Assembly: GCA_900549325.1 (NCBI GenBank) | Contig: UROI01000004.1 | Span: 1 to 61,521, forward strand | Source of the DNA: an uncultured Mycoplasmatota bacterium | GTDB taxonomy: Bacteria; Bacillota_I; Bacilli_A; RF39; UBA660 | Direction of reading: 5' to 3' | DNA length: 61,521 bases | Shown: piece after piece, positions 31,820 to 41,281 of the stretch | How positions within the stretch are numbered: the stretch's first letter is position 1 | How the letters are laid out: every line of letters begins with the position of its first letter | Made by a program: the position numbers and the translations under genes | The notes under the pieces: generated by a model | Databases searched by the model: none | Told to the model about the DNA's origin: nothing | Seen by the model: only the letters and a program-made list of their open reading frames with translations

Positions 31820-32773
31820 CTATCTTTTTAATGGCCCTTTTTTTAGCATATAAGTTTTGAAATCGTAGTTTTTTTCTTCTTCTTTATCATATAGCCATTT
31901 GAATAGATATGCATTTTCTTCTGTAACTATATCTTCTGGGCGAGTTATATTCTTAGGTTTATACACAGTTAATTCTTCGGTGATTGCATCAGTAAATTCT
32001 TCAGGGTCCGCTGGCCATTTTGTTTTATATTTAAAATATTCTTGTCTTCTCTCTTCTAAAAACATTTCATGATAATTTTCTGGAAGCTCTGCTCTTTTTA
32101 TTGGTACAGAATATTCTTTTATCTGCTCAAACATCAATGTAGCCATTGAATCTCTTATTTCTTCATTTGCTTCATCTTTGCTATATTGATAAGATTGTAA
32201 TGGCTTACCAAAACTTATATGAATGGTATTTGTTTCTGGTACTAAAAAGTTAGATAATGGTACTACTTCTATACCGGTTTCTACTGATAACTTATAGGCT
32301 CCAGAGAAAATATGCTGTTCTAATAGATTTTCAGTATTATTCCATCCACCTGCAGGATATATTAGAACACTTACTCCTTGTTCCAATAACCATTTCATTA
32401 TTTTTAAAGATTCTTTTCTACTATTTTGATTTCTTCTATCAACATAGATAATACCATTCATCCATGCACCATACATTTTTAGATTGTGTTCTAATTGGTA
32501 TGTTGTTCCTATTAGGGCATATGTTTGTCTATCTAGTGCTCTTAAATTAGTTATTATATCTTCGGAATGATAGTGGGTAGATACAAATATATATGGTTTC
32601 TTTTTTTCTAAGACTTCCTTTGGGCTTCTTCCTTCATCTATAATCATTTTACCTTTAGTGGCTACCTTAAGAACTCCTTTTAATGGCGCTCTAACTACTT
32701 TTCTTGGTATTAATTCTTTTCTACTATAATCTTCTAATTTTTTATTTTCTAAATATTTTAATCCTGTATTCAT
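31820..32773 (-). CDS. PlsC-like (1-acylglycerol-3-phosphate) acyltransferase
   Basis: A 317-residue protein. The acyltransferase motif H-x4-D is in STHYHSEDI (about residue 68), motif II-like VDRRN follows, and the motif III position reads YPAGGW in place of FPEGTR. These are the PlsC-family blocks, although the third is unusual. No clear membrane segment is seen and a ~100-residue C-terminal extension is charged. It likely moves an acyl group to a lipid or glycolipid; the acceptor is unknown. Its promoter lies in the 126-bp segment shared with the acyl ligase gene. Confidence 0.82.
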   Translation of the reverse strand: MNTGLKYLENKKLEDYSRKELIPRKVVRAPLKGVLKVATKGKMIIDEGRSPKEVLEKKKPYIFVSTHYHSEDIITNLRALDRQTYALIGTTYQLEHNLKMYGAWMNGIIYVDRRNQNSRKESLKIMKWLLEQGVSVLIYPAGGWNNTENLLEQHIFSGAYKLSVETGIEVVPLSNFLVPETNTIHISFGKPLQSYQYSKDEANEEIRDSMATLMFEQIKEYSVPIKRAELPENYHEMFLEERRQEYFKYKTKWPADPEEFTDAITEELTVYKPKNITRPEDIVTEENAYLFKWLYDKEEEKNYDFKTYMLKKGPLKR

Positions 32774-32899
32774 ATTTAACTCCCCTCAAAAATCAGCAAT
32801 AGTGTACCATAAAAGTACTTATTTTTCAAGTGCTTTTACCAAAATTGTTCTTGATAGAGACTTAGGCTCTATCAAGCCACTTGAGACCTTAGGCTCAAG
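32774..32899 (-). repeat. 126-bp duplicated segment, copy B: promoter plus two hairpins
   Basis: Copy of 9993-10118. On the minus strand it contains hairpins 32877-32902 (9-bp perfect arms) and 32850-32876 (10-bp arms), then TTGAAA (32824-32829), a 17-base spacer and TACACT (32801-32806), ending in the ribosome binding site of the acyltransferase gene. Most differences from copy A lie outside the promoter boxes and hairpin arms. Confidence 0.92.
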
Positions 32900-32927
32900 T
32901 GGAAATAAAAAGATATATAATACTGCA

Positions 32928-33629
32928 CTATATATCTTTCTTAATAATTTCAGAATATCTTCTTGGATACTTTGAACTTGTCTCTTTTAACTTTAAATAT
33001 TTAATTATAGTTCTAATACTATTTTCTTTGGGTAAATTAAATACAACTCTAGATTCTTCTTTAATATCTAACTTATTATAGTAGTTAACTATATTTATTT
33101 CTTCATTTTCAGTATTAGCCTTCATTGCTATAAAATAGCCATTTACCTTTACTAAAGGAATTCCATATTCTAATAAGTGTTTTAATGGAGCTACTGCTCT
33201 TGCTGTTACTATATCAAATACTTCTCTATTTTTCTTAGAATAATCTTCTACTCTAGTATTTATTATGGTTACATTATCTAAACTCAAAGATTCTTTTACT
33301 ATATTCAAAAAATGACATTTCTTACTATTTGCCTCTATTAGAGTTAATTTAGAGTTAGGAAAACATATTGCTAATACTAAGCCTGGAAAACCTGCTCCTG
33401 AACCCAAATCACAAATACTCTGATTATCTATATTTACAACTTTTGTTATTGTTAGACTATCATAGAAATGTTTTAAGTATACATCCTCTTCTTCAATTAT
33501 TCTAGTCAAGTTATACTTACTATTTTCTTCTTTTAATATTTGATAGTATCTATCTAAATTATTTAATTCTTCTTTAGTAAGAACTAAGCCAAGTTCTTTT
33601 ACTTTAATTATAAATTCTTCTTTAGACAT
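32928..33629 (-). CDS. rsmG: 16S rRNA (guanine527-N7)-methyltransferase
   Basis: A 233-residue RsmG/GidB with the SAM-binding motif CDLGSGAGFPGLVLAI (about residue 70) and a TARAVAPL segment. It overlaps mnmG by 8 bp in the conserved origin-proximal operon. Normally noc follows directly; here a 3-kb acyltransferase/pseudo-kinase module intervenes. Confidence 0.97.
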   Translation of the reverse strand: MSKEEFIIKVKELGLVLTKEELNNLDRYYQILKEENSKYNLTRIIEEEDVYLKHFYDSLTITKVVNIDNQSICDLGSGAGFPGLVLAICFPNSKLTLIEANSKKCHFLNIVKESLSLDNVTIINTRVEDYSKKNREVFDIVTARAVAPLKHLLEYGIPLVKVNGYFIAMKANTENEEINIVNYYNKLDIKEESRVVFNLPKENSIRTIIKYLKLKETSSKYPRRYSEIIKKDI

Positions 33630-35460
33630 TATAAAACTTCCTTAAGTATACTAATAATATTGATATATCTGCTGGGTTAACACCGCTGATACGAATAGCC
33701 TGAGCTATGTTTAATGGTCTTACTTCTTTTAGTTTTTGTCTTGCTTCACTGGCTAGATTAGGTACTTTATCATAATCTATATCTAATGGTATTTGTTTTT
33801 CCTCATTTTTAAGCATCTTCTCGGCTTCACGTTCTACTTTTTTGATATATCCTTCATATTTTATTTGTATTTCTGCTTCTTCAAGTACTTCTTTGGAATA
33901 ATTTAGATTTAGATTAAATACTTTGTTTAGTTCTTCTAACTTGGCTGTTGGATTCTTTAGATAATCATATACAGTAGTTGTTACTCTTCTTTTTTCGTTA
34001 TCCACAGTTATTTTTATTTCTTTTAATTTTTCTATTAATTCTAAAATATTTTGTTTCTTTTCTTTAAACTTTTCGTATTTTGCTCCTGTTACTAATCCAA
34101 CATCATGGCCATACTCAGTTAATCTTAGATCGCTATTATCATGTCTTAGTAAAAGACGATATTCTGCCCTTGAAGTTAACATACGATATGGTTCTTTGGT
34201 TCCTTTAGTTACTAAATCGTCTATTAATACTCCTATATAGGCTTCATTTCTCTTTAGTATTAACGGTTCTTTTCCTTCTAGTTTTAGACCGGCATTAATA
34301 CCGGCGATTAAGCCTTGACAAGCAGCCTCTTCATAACCGCTAGTGCCATTTATTTGACCGGCAGTAAAGAGATTATTTAATACTTTGGTCTCTAGACTTG
34401 GCTTTATTTGGGTTGGATAGATAGCATCATACTCTATAGCATAGGCATATCTTAATATTTTAGCCTTTTCTAAGCCGGGAAGACTATGTACCATTTCTTC
34501 TTGGATATTTCTTGGCATGCTTGTTGAAAATCCTTGAAGATAGATATCATCATAATATTTACTTTCTGGTTCTAAGAATAACTGATGTCTTTCTTTATCA
34601 CTAAATCTTACTATTTTATCTTCAATTGAAGGACAGTATCTTGGGCCTACTCCTGTTATGTCATTTAATCCACCATACATACTTGATTTGTTTAGATTAT
34701 CTAGAATTATTTTTTTGGTTTCTTCTGTTGTGTATATTAAATGGCAGGGCTCCTGGTTATTTACATCGTAAACTGGAGGGTTGGTATGTGAAAAAGTATA
34801 TGCTTCTTTGTCTCCATCTTCCCTTTGTGTTTTAGTAAAGTCAATAGTACTCCTGTCAATTCTTGGTGGTGTTCCTGTTTTTAACCTTAGAATGTTAAAA
34901 CCATATTTTTTTAAGTTATCAGATAAATGCATGGATGGTCTTTCGTTATGTGGACCGCTTCTAGTACGGGTGTCTCCTACTAGAATATCGGATTTTAAGT
35001 ATGTTCCTGTTGTTAAGATAACAATATTTGATATTATGTTTTCTCCTGTATCTAGTACTACACCGTGAACTGTATTATCTTTGACAATTAAGTCTTCAAC
35101 CATTCCTTCTTTGATAGAAAGATTCTTTTCACTTCTTAATACTTTTAACATTTCTCTAGGATATGTTATTTTATCCGCTTGAGCTCTTAATGATTTTACT
35201 GCGGGGCCTTTAGCATAATTTAACATCTTCATTTGGATAAGGGTTGCATCCGCCACCTCACCCATAGAGCCTCCTAGAGCATCTATTTCTCTTACAATTA
35301 TTCCTTTTGCGGATCCACCAATTGATGGATTACATGGCATTGTAGCTATGTTATTTATATTTCCTGTTACTAAAAGGGTTTTATGTCCTTTTCTAGAGGA
35401 AGCAAGGGCAGCTTCACATCCAGCATGTCCCCCTCCTACTACTATTACTTCATAATTCAT
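33622..35460 (-). CDS. mnmG: tRNA uridine-34 5-carboxymethylaminomethyl modification enzyme MnmG
   Basis: A 612-residue FAD-binding GidA/MnmG. The N-terminal dinucleotide fold is VVGGGHAGCEAA. Catalytic Cys candidates are CNPSIGG and EPCHLIY. With MnmE it makes cmnm5U34 in tRNAs. It sits 9 bp after mnmE, with normal length. Confidence 0.98.
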   Translation of the reverse strand: MNYEVIVVGGGHAGCEAALASSRKGHKTLLVTGNINNIATMPCNPSIGGSAKGIIVREIDALGGSMGEVADATLIQMKMLNYAKGPAVKSLRAQADKITYPREMLKVLRSEKNLSIKEGMVEDLIVKDNTVHGVVLDTGENIISNIVILTTGTYLKSDILVGDTRTRSGPHNERPSMHLSDNLKKYGFNILRLKTGTPPRIDRSTIDFTKTQREDGDKEAYTFSHTNPPVYDVNNQEPCHLIYTTEETKKIILDNLNKSSMYGGLNDITGVGPRYCPSIEDKIVRFSDKERHQLFLEPESKYYDDIYLQGFSTSMPRNIQEEMVHSLPGLEKAKILRYAYAIEYDAIYPTQIKPSLETKVLNNLFTAGQINGTSGYEEAACQGLIAGINAGLKLEGKEPLILKRNEAYIGVLIDDLVTKGTKEPYRMLTSRAEYRLLLRHDNSDLRLTEYGHDVGLVTGAKYEKFKEKKQNILELIEKLKEIKITVDNEKRRVTTTVYDYLKNPTAKLEELNKVFNLNLNYSKEVLEEAEIQIKYEGYIKKVEREAEKMLKNEEKQIPLDIDYDKVPNLASEARQKLKEVRPLNIAQAIRISGVNPADISILLVYLRKFYNV

Positions 35461-35469
35461 GTTATCACT

Positions 35470-36816
35470 CTACTTTCCTAAGCAAAATCTAGAAAATAAT
35501 TCATCTAATAATTCATCTTTATAAGTTGCTCCAATTACCTCACCAAGAGTATTCCAAGCATCTCTTAGTCCTAGTTCCACTATATCTATTGGACTATTAT
35601 CATTTATTTCTTTAATAGTGTTGTCTATTATAGTTAGTGATTTTTTTAATAATGATATAGTTCTAGCATTTGATAAATATGTTAAGTCATTAGATGAAAG
35701 CTCTCCTATATTGAATAATTCTCTTATCTTGTCTTTTATTTTATCTATTCCTATATTTTCTTTTACAGATATTTCTATGTAATCATTTAATAATGATTTA
35801 TCTAATTTGCCTTCTAGATCAATTTTATTTACAACAATTATTTTCTTTTTGTCTTTTAACTTATTTAATAATTCTTTTTCTTCATCTGATAATTCTTCAT
35901 TATTATTTAGTATAAATATTACTAAGTCTGACGAATCTATTATCTTTAGACTTTTTGAGACTCCTAGCATTTCTACTAGGTCATCACTTTCCCTAATACC
36001 CGCAGTATCTGTTATATTTAAGGTTATTCCCCCAAGGACAATAGTTCCTTCTACTATGTCTCTTGTAGTTCCAGGAATATTTGTAACTATTGCTTTTTCT
36101 TCTTCAATAAGTGCATTTAGGAGACTACTTTTACCAACATTTGGTTTACCTATTATTCCTACTTTTATGCCTTCTTTAATTACTTTACTGTCTTCAGATT
36201 TCTTGATAATATTTTCTAGTCTTTCTCTAAATTTTTTGATATTTGGAAGCACTTTATCATTAGTCATATCTTCAACATCTTCGTATTCTGGATAGTCAAT
36301 ATTTACTTCAATATTACTGATAATTTGAACTAAATCACTACGAAGACTTTTGATTAGATTTGATGTCTCACCAGTTAGTGTATTTATTGATATTTTTCGG
36401 GCTGTTTCTGATTTTGATGATATTAAATCCATGGTAGCCTCTGCTTCAAGAAGATCTATTCTTCCATTTAAGAAAGCTCTTTTAGTAAATTCTCCTGGTT
36501 CTGCTAGTCTGGCCCCATTATCTAGTAATAATTCTAAGACTTTATTAGTCGTTGCTATTCCGCCATGACAATTTATTTCTACGACATCTTCTTTGGTGAA
36601 TGTTTTTGGTGCTAGCATTACACTCACTAGAACTTCGTCTATTTTTTCATTACCATCTTTAATATAGCCATAATGAATAGTATGCGATGCTGCATTTGTC
36701 AAGTCTTTAGTAAATACTTTATTTGTTATTTTTATTGCTTCTTCACCGCTTAACCTTATTATTGATATTGCTCCTACTCCCGTAGTTGTTGATATGGCTG
36801 CAATTGTATCTTCCAT
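35470..36816 (-). CDS. mnmE: tRNA modification GTPase MnmE
   Basis: A 448-residue protein: an N-terminal folate-binding domain (DTIAAISTTTGVGAISIIR), a helical region, and an inserted G domain with GKPNVGKSSLLN (G1), DTAGIRE (G3) and NKID (G4). The C-terminus ends in the invariant CLGK. It is the partner of MnmG. The gene starts a three-gene operon after the khpB terminator. Confidence 0.98.
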   Translation of the reverse strand: MEDTIAAISTTTGVGAISIIRLSGEEAIKITNKVFTKDLTNAASHTIHYGYIKDGNEKIDEVLVSVMLAPKTFTKEDVVEINCHGGIATTNKVLELLLDNGARLAEPGEFTKRAFLNGRIDLLEAEATMDLISSKSETARKISINTLTGETSNLIKSLRSDLVQIISNIEVNIDYPEYEDVEDMTNDKVLPNIKKFRERLENIIKKSEDSKVIKEGIKVGIIGKPNVGKSSLLNALIEEEKAIVTNIPGTTRDIVEGTIVLGGITLNITDTAGIRESDDLVEMLGVSKSLKIIDSSDLVIFILNNNEELSDEEKELLNKLKDKKKIIVVNKIDLEGKLDKSLLNDYIEISVKENIGIDKIKDKIRELFNIGELSSNDLTYLSNARTISLLKKSLTIIDNTIKEINDNSPIDIVELGLRDAWNTLGEVIGATYKDELLDELFSRFCLGK

Positions 36817-36892
36817 AGTACGCCTTCTTTCTCTGGTAGTATTTTATCACATTCTGTCTTAATTGTCATTTAATTTTTACAATATAAATTAA

Positions 36893-36927
36893 AAAAGAAA
36901 GTATTTTACACTTATTTACTTTCTTTT
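36893..36927 (-). terminator. Terminator of the rnpA-yidC-khpB operon
   Basis: AAAAGAAAGTA (36893-36903) pairs with TACTTTCTTTT (36917-36927), 11 bp, followed on the minus strand by TTAATTT. The stem covers the end of khpB. Confidence 0.8.
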
Positions 36928-37523
36928 AATTTAATTACTACTTTTCTATTTGGCTCTTCTCCAATTGATTCTGTATAAACATATTTGTCATCCGCTAGGG
37001 CTTCATGGACTATTCTTCTCTCATAAGAATTCATGCTATCCATTGTTACTTCTGTTTTTGTTTTGTATGCTTCTCTTGCTAGTTTTTTAGCTAAGTACTC
37101 AATACTTCTTGCTCTTTTTTCTTTATAGTTTCCAACATCAATAATAATTGATAATGGCTCTTTTAATTTTGAATTTACCATTTGTCTTATTAGTAATTGA
37201 AGTGCTGCCACATTCTTACCATTTTTTCCAATAAGAATAGCATTGTTTTCAGAGAATATTGTAACAGTAATGCTATTTTCTCTTCTTTTTACTTCGAAGT
37301 TTGATTTAGCTCCCATTAATTCAGTCATTTTGCTTAATGTGTCTTTGATAAATGAAACTATTTCTTTTATATTCAATACTTCTATTTTAACATTCTTTTT
37401 TAGTAAACTACTTTTATCTTCAACATTATTTACTATTAAATCTTCTTCAGATATATTTAGCTCATATAAAGCAAGGTTAATGGCCTGTTCCTCTGTTTTT
37501 CCTTCAAAATAATATTTATTCAT
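36912..37523 (-). CDS. khpB: RNA-binding protein KhpB/Jag
   Basis: A 203-residue protein. The N-terminal Jag_N domain (EGKTEEQAINLAL) is followed by a KH domain with LIGKNGKNVAALQ and an R3H domain with RRIVHEAL (about residue 170). KhpB pairs with KhpA in RNA binding and affects division and cell wall growth. It overlaps yidC by one base in the conserved rnpA-yidC-jag order. Confidence 0.95.
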   Translation of the reverse strand: MNKYYFEGKTEEQAINLALYELNISEEDLIVNNVEDKSSLLKKNVKIEVLNIKEIVSFIKDTLSKMTELMGAKSNFEVKRRENSITVTIFSENNAILIGKNGKNVAALQLLIRQMVNSKLKEPLSIIIDVGNYKEKRARSIEYLAKKLAREAYKTKTEVTMDSMNSYERRIVHEALADDKYVYTESIGEEPNRKVVIKLKESK

Positions 37524-38482
37524 TACTTCTTTGCCTTCTTTCTTTCAACAATTAAGTTTTGAACTACGGTAAATAATGATGATGCTATCCAATATAATCC
37601 TAATGCTACTGGTAGACTGAATGAAGCTATTACTACCATGGCAAGCATTATATATATTGTACTCTTCATTTGATTATTCATTCCAGTTTGATCTTTTAAT
37701 GTCTTTCTAAATGATAGATATGAACTACCTAAAACTAAAACAAATAATAATAGATATAAATACCATGATTTAGATACTATACCGTGTGATATTGTAGTTC
37801 CCATGTCTAAGCCAAAAAATTTATTTTCAAATATTACCGGAGTTCTATTTATCGCTTCAAGGAATGCAAACAATAGTGGTATTTGAATAAATGATAATAG
37901 ACAGCTTGATAATGGATTTATCTTATTTTTTTGATAAATCATCATCATTTCTTGTGCCTTCATCTTTTGATCTTCTTCGCTGTTTTTATCTTTGTATTTC
38001 TTTTCTAGTTTTTCTAGTTGTGGCTGAATTTCTTTCATTTTTTCTGATTGCATAGCGGTCTTTCTAGTAAATGGATATAATATTAATCTTATTACTAAGC
38101 AAGATAAAATTATTGCAAATCCATTTGCTAAGCCTTTACTTAGACCTGTTTTTCCTAATAATACACCAATATTTATAATTGCCCAAGCTAGTGGTTTTAC
38201 AAACACTGTAGTCCATAGTCCTTCATATTCAGAAAATGGTTTAAAGCTTTCACAACTTGGTAGTTTATCAACATCTACTTTATTTTCTTTATATAATTCT
38301 ATTACGTCTTCATTTGTAGGTCTACAAAGAATATTTTCTGTTAATGCCTTACCTGTTTCTTCATACTTTACAGCTTTTTTATCTTCTCCTGTCAAAGTCC
38401 TAGTACATCCTGTTAGCATAACTAAACTTAGGATAATTAGTACTATTTTAAATGTTTTTTTGCCTTGTTTCAAATTAATCAC
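37523..38482 (-). CDS. yidC: Membrane protein insertase YidC/SpoIIIJ (Oxa1 family)
   Basis: A 319-residue lipoprotein-type insertase. The lipobox LTGC is at residues 23-26. About five membrane segments form the insertase core (LRLILYPFTRKTAMQSEKM; the Arg in the second segment is the hydrophilic-groove residue). It ends in a basic tail ERKKAKK. It inserts proteins together with or without SecYEG. It overlaps rnpA by 8 bp. Confidence 0.96.
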   Translation of the reverse strand: MINLKQGKKTFKIVLIILSLVMLTGCTRTLTGEDKKAVKYEETGKALTENILCRPTNEDVIELYKENKVDVDKLPSCESFKPFSEYEGLWTTVFVKPLAWAIINIGVLLGKTGLSKGLANGFAIILSCLVIRLILYPFTRKTAMQSEKMKEIQPQLEKLEKKYKDKNSEEDQKMKAQEMMMIYQKNKINPLSSCLLSFIQIPLLFAFLEAINRTPVIFENKFFGLDMGTTISHGIVSKSWYLYLLLFVLVLGSSYLSFRKTLKDQTGMNNQMKSTIYIMLAMVVIASFSLPVALGLYWIASSLFTVVQNLIVERKKAKK

Positions 38483-38798
38483 CTATACTTAGTAGTTTTA
38501 ACAATTCTTTTTCTATTTCTTGGTACGTTAAATCTACTATGCCTTTCTTAACAATTATAACATAGTCATAGCCTTTTTGCACTATATTTTTATTATTATC
38601 AATAATGTTTTTTACCCTTCTCTTTATTTTATTTCTTACTACCGCTGTTCCTGTCTTTTTAGGGATAGTAATACCATATTTATTATCATCATTTGTTTTA
38701 CGATAATATATACTAAAATATTTGCTTCTTCTGCAAATATTAGTATTAATTATCTCAGTATATTCTCTTGATGATTTAATTATTTCTATCTTTTTCAT
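38475..38798 (-). CDS. rnpA: Ribonuclease P protein component
   Basis: A 107-residue basic protein with the RNR-type signature VVRNKIKRRVKNII (about residue 52) and FSIYYRKTN. It assists RNase P RNA in maturing tRNA 5' ends. It follows rpmH by 38 bp in the conserved order. Confidence 0.93.
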   Translation of the reverse strand: MKKIEIIKSSREYTEIINTNICRRSKYFSIYYRKTNDDNKYGITIPKKTGTAVVRNKIKRRVKNIIDNNKNIVQKGYDYVIIVKKGIVDLTYQEIEKELLKLLSIGD

Positions 38799-38836
38799 AT
38801 TAATTTAGATATAAAAAAATAAAAAAGAAAACAAAA

Positions 38837-38959
38837 TTATGCACATAATTTTTTTCTTTTTTTATTTCTTCTACTCTTTAAAACATTACCTTTAATTCTA
38901 GCAAAGAAACCATGCTTTTTAGCTTTTTTTCTATTATTAGGTTGATAAGTTCTTTTCAT
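38837..38959 (-). CDS. rpmH: Ribosomal protein bL34
   Basis: A 40-residue protein: MKRTYQPNNRKKAKKHGFFA followed by RIKGNVLKSRR. ATG at 38959, stop at 38837-38839. GGAGG lies upstream of the start. It marks the usual origin-proximal border, with dnaA normally on the far side. The stop lies in a short AATTATG-CATAATT palindrome followed by T-rich sequence that can act as a terminator or RNA processing site before rnpA. Confidence 0.97.
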   Translation of the reverse strand: MKRTYQPNNRKKAKKHGFFARIKGNVLKSRRNKKRKKLCA

Positions 38960-39027
38960 TATATAATACACCTCCAAGTCAAATGCTACTTTATTATATA
39001 GTTTTATTTTGTTTATGTCAAGAAATT

Positions 39028-40218
39028 TTAATGATTTTGTTTATCATTTTCTTTAGTTAATATTCTCATTATTTTAGTTTCTCTTTCATCATAAGCTGCA
39101 TTTTCTTCTTTTAATCTTTTGTTTTCTTGTTCTAAAAGTGAATACTTTTCTGTTAATTCTTTATTAATGCTAACCGCTGAGGCAAGTTCATTTTGAATTT
39201 CCACAAAATCTTCACGTAGTTTATCACGTTCATCTCTAGCTTTTTTAGCATAAATATTTGCTCCTGCTGATGTAAGTTCTTTTTCTAGTGATAAATTATA
39301 TGATTTTATCATTTCAAGCATACTATCAGACAAATTTACATTCTTTTCTTGTAATTTTGCTAAATCTATTGGACATTTAGCTTGCATTGCTGCTGAAATA
39401 AAGGTTAAAATATTATCTAATTCTTTACTCAAAGCAAATAACTGATTATATTTTTCTAAAACGTATTGATAATCACTACATACTTCCACTCTAGCATCAT
39501 ATTCATCAGCATAATTTTGAAGTGTTTTTAGTTTTTTTGCCTTATCATCGTAGTTATAAAATACTTTTCTGCTATCATTAATACCATCATTTATAATTAT
39601 TGAAGAAAGCATTGTTATATGCTGATTGGTAAGTAATTGATTTAAAAATTCTTTAGCCCCAGCATCTTCTAAGTCAATAATTCTACTAGTCATTGGTGAG
39701 TAGACGTTTCCATCTTTTTTTAATCCCAAAATTAATATTTCTTCGTTTCTTTTATAACATATATAGTAGTCACCTTCAAGCTGTTGCATACCAGTTATAA
39801 AACTATATTGTTTGATATATGGGCAAATGAACTCTATGCTACCTATATCATTAATACCACAATTACTTTTAAAATTAGCTGCTTTATCGTTTGCATAATA
39901 TGAAATAAATGTCTTATAATTTAAATAACCCTCACTAACTAATTTATGTATTTTATACGGATCACTGCATATTTCTTTCAATATATCATAACTGCTTTTA
40001 CTTTTTAATAACTTGGTTGATTTTAGATACTCAGTTTTAATTCCAAGTAAATGTGCTATACCTTTTTGAGAAAAAACAACATCTATTCTTTTCCCATTGG
40101 CAAGATATAACTTATATACTCTTTCATTAAAGTTTCTCTGTTCATACCATTCTAAGCAATCCTCTATTTGCTCAACTAATTCTTCAAATTCACTTTTATT
40201 TTTAATTTCTTTTTTCAT
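39028..40218 (-). CDS. Hypothetical protein with C-terminal coiled coil, PBECR4-like N-terminus
   Basis: A 396-residue protein. The ATG at 40218 is chosen over the longer frame because GAGGGG lies six bases upstream. The first ~200 residues include LYLANGKRIDVVFS and KGIAHLLGIKTEYLK, which resemble PBECR4-type (phage Barnase-EndoU-ColicinE5/D-RelE-like) domains; this is a by-eye resemblance only. Residues about 320-390 are a strongly charged coiled coil. It has no membrane segment. It occupies the rpmH-side position where dnaA would be expected in many Firmicutes. Function unknown. Confidence 0.75.
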   Translation of the reverse strand: MKKEIKNKSEFEELVEQIEDCLEWYEQRNFNERVYKLYLANGKRIDVVFSQKGIAHLLGIKTEYLKSTKLLKSKSSYDILKEICSDPYKIHKLVSEGYLNYKTFISYYANDKAANFKSNCGINDIGSIEFICPYIKQYSFITGMQQLEGDYYICYKRNEEILILGLKKDGNVYSPMTSRIIDLEDAGAKEFLNQLLTNQHITMLSSIIINDGINDSRKVFYNYDDKAKKLKTLQNYADEYDARVEVCSDYQYVLEKYNQLFALSKELDNILTFISAAMQAKCPIDLAKLQEKNVNLSDSMLEMIKSYNLSLEKELTSAGANIYAKKARDERDKLREDFVEIQNELASAVSINKELTEKYSLLEQENKRLKEENAAYDERETKIMRILTKENDKQNH

Positions 40219-40338
40219 AACAATCCCCTCGTTTCGGCTATGTATTCTATCATAGTTGTTATTCTTTGTCAAATTTAACTTCTATAATAAGATTATTTAG
40301 TAATAGTATAATTATGATTAATAACTGCCCAAAAGTAT

Positions 40339-40400
40339 TTTTCTGAAGACCTTAGGCTTCAGAAAACACTGAGTAACGAAGTACGAAGTGAAAGAAATAT
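40339..40400. repeat. AGAC...GGCT hairpin followed by GAGyAACGAAGT element
   Basis: A 10-bp perfect stem (40339-40348 with 40357-40366) encloses the ACCTTAGG core. It is followed at 40371 by GAGTAACGAAGTACGAAGTG, which resembles 49933-49952 (GAGCAACGAAGTGTGAGATG). It lies in the divergent gap between the 396-residue gene and parA. Confidence 0.7.
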
Positions 40401-40468
40401 AAAAAACTACTTCCTTTTTTTGATATTTTTTGATACAATTATATTTGAGGAAAATAAGGTGACATTAT

Positions 40469-41281
40469 ATGGGAAAAATTATAGCAATCGTAAACCAAAA
40501 AGGTGGAGTTGGTAAGACCACCACTAGTATTAATTTAGCTGCTTCACTTGGCGTTTTAAATAAAAAAGTATTACTTGTTGATTTAGATCCGCAGGGAAAT
40601 GCCACTACTGGAGTTGGAGTAAATAAAGGGGATATATCCAGTAGTATATACGAAGTACTTACTATGAAAAAAACTATTTCTGATTCAATAATAAAAACTA
40701 AAAGTAAGAATTTATCTTTACTTCCTGCCTATCTTAACTTAGCAGGAGTAGATATGGAACTTATAGAATTAGAAAGGCGTGCAAAAGAAACTGGTGACAA
40801 ATTCAACAGAGTCACAAGATTAAAAGATGAATTATCAAAGGTCAAAGACAATTATGATTTTATATTTATTGATTGTCCGCCTTCGCTTGGTATTCTAACT
40901 ACTAATGCACTAGCTGCTGCTGATTCTGTTCTAATTCCTGTTCAGTGTGAGTATTTTGCTCTCGAAGGTATTATGCAACTTATTAATACCATAATGCTTG
41001 CACAAAGAAAAGTTAATCCTAACTTGGACATTGAAGGAGTTCTTCTTACAATGTTTTCCAATACTAACTTAGGTGTAGAGGTAATTGAAAGTATTAAAGG
41101 CTTCTTTAAAGAAAGAGTATACGATACAATTATTCCAAGACTAGTAAGACTTGCTGAGGCTCCTAGTCATGGCAAACCAATTATTGAATATGAGCCTAGA
41201 AATAAAGGCACTATAGCATATCTAAATTTAGCTAAGGAGGTTATAGATAGAAATGGAACAAAAGAAGAAAGCACTAGGTAG
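40469..41281 (+). CDS. parA: Chromosome partitioning ATPase ParA/Soj
   Basis: A 270-residue protein with deviant Walker A KGGVGKTTTS and Walker B IFIDCPPSLG. It forms an ATP-dependent gradient or dimer on DNA and is stimulated by ParB to segregate origins. AAGGTGA lies upstream of the ATG. It overlaps parB by 29 bp. In Bacillus, parAB follow noc; here they lie on the other side of rpmH in the opposite direction. Confidence 0.97.
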   Translation: MGKIIAIVNQKGGVGKTTTSINLAASLGVLNKKVLLVDLDPQGNATTGVGVNKGDISSSIYEVLTMKKTISDSIIKTKSKNLSLLPAYLNLAGVDMELIELERRAKETGDKFNRVTRLKDELSKVKDNYDFIFIDCPPSLGILTTNALAAADSVLIPVQCEYFALEGIMQLINTIMLAQRKVNPNLDIEGVLLTMFSNTNLGVEVIESIKGFFKERVYDTIIPRLVRLAEAPSHGKPIIEYEPRNKGTIAYLNLAKEVIDRNGTKEESTR

